A DNA stretch of 33,604 bases. Source: Pelargonium nanum (Eukaryota > Streptophyta > Magnoliopsida > Geraniales > Geraniaceae). The stretch covers positions 1 through 33,604 of the forward strand of contig JAYMTF010000566.1 of assembly GCA_036897485.1 (NCBI GenBank), written 5' to 3'. Position 1 is the first letter of the stretch; each line of letters starts with the position of its first letter. The notes beneath the pieces are model-generated. The model saw nothing but the letters and a program-made list of their open reading frames with translations, was not told where the DNA came from and did not search any database. The position numbers and the translations under genes were made by a program. Below are positions 33,145 to 33,604 of the stretch, piece after piece.

Positions 33145-33604
33145 TGTTGCATCTATGCTCAAACCTTTTTGTCATATGCTTGGTTTTGTATTGCATTGGA
33201 TAGCTTAACTTCATGACATTGGCAGTGTATGTACTGTTCGTTGTAGATAGTTTATTTAGAATATAGCTCTTGTTGTGTGTGCTTTAGTCACATCAAAACT
33301 CTTTTTATGCAAATTGTATGAAAGTGTTTGATTATTCATTTCAATTGTTTAGTTGTTATTTGCTCCATGCAGTTGTAAAATTGATAAACTGGTCTTGAAA
33401 ATGAGACTCAGAGAGGGGTGTTTGAATTAGCTATGAATCTACTTCATCCATGCTATAATACATGACCACTATTTCTATAAATAAATTTAAAAGAAAAAAA
33501 AACTCGTACAGCGTTCGTTTAAGAAATTTCAATTGAATTCCAAGGAATTGAGGACGTGTTGGGTATTAAAAATTTGTAATTATTGTGTTCGTTTAACTTT
33601 TTTA
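33145..33604. other. PLC 3' untranslated region and downstream flank
   Basis: It follows the PLC stop codon. The T-rich, AT-rich sequence probably holds the 3' end of the transcript in its first 250 bases. No other gene is visible up to the window end. Confidence 0.6.

Noticed and set aside
1-33604. Plant biosynthetic gene cluster, viral insertion or novel multigene system.
   Set aside because: The five complete genes belong to unrelated, ordinary plant families. No viral polymerase or coat domain, CRISPR array or operon-like spacing was seen.

Overview
The window is nuclear DNA of a flowering plant. Genes are split by many short introns with GT..AG borders, intergenic DNA is AT-rich, and the gene families (cysteine-rich receptor kinase, ELF4, mitochondrial-type PNPase tail, plant PI-PLC) are plant ones. 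Protein similarity and the density of small transposons suggest a eudicot, possibly an asterid; I cannot name the species. All exon borders below were read by hand from splice sites and reading-frame continuity.

Layout: (1) 1-9756, + strand: a complete meiotic crossover helicase gene, MER3/HFM1 type, with a TATA box at 728, a spliced 5' leader and 27 coding exons (1232 aa). (2) 10450-13671, - strand: a complete cysteine-rich receptor-like kinase, closest to CRK42 as I remember that family, with six exons (656 aa), converging on MER3. (3) 13672-18492: about 4.8 kb without a gene, holding small transposon relics: two oppositely oriented retroposons with target-site duplications, a tandem repeat next to a copia-like primer-binding site, and a hAT-type MITE. 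(4) 18493-20810, - strand: the last two exons of a PNP2-like mitochondrial polynucleotide phosphorylase, in frame (424 codons), but without the catalytic exons, which are not visible anywhere upstream in the window. (5) 22934-23344, + strand: an intronless ELF4 clock gene whose upstream region carries an evening element, an FHY3/FAR1 site, a G-box and a CCA1-type site. (6) 25562-28411, - strand: a membrane-anchored cyclophilin with eight exons (232 aa). (7) 28488-29068 and about 29360-29660: two inverted-repeat transposons between the divergent cyclophilin and PLC genes. (8) 30104-33144, + strand: a complete phosphoinositide-specific phospholipase C with nine exons (597 aa).

The genes do not form a pathway; they are ordinary neighbours on a plant chromosome. 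No CRISPR array, operon, phage or gene-cluster system is present. The points most worth following are the orphan PNP2 C-terminal locus with a four-copy repeat in its linker, the conserved-looking clock/light cis-module upstream of ELF4, the duplicated FDHIRKK motif in the MER3 tail, and the long-terminal-inverted-repeat element lying 77 bp from the cyclophilin start codon.
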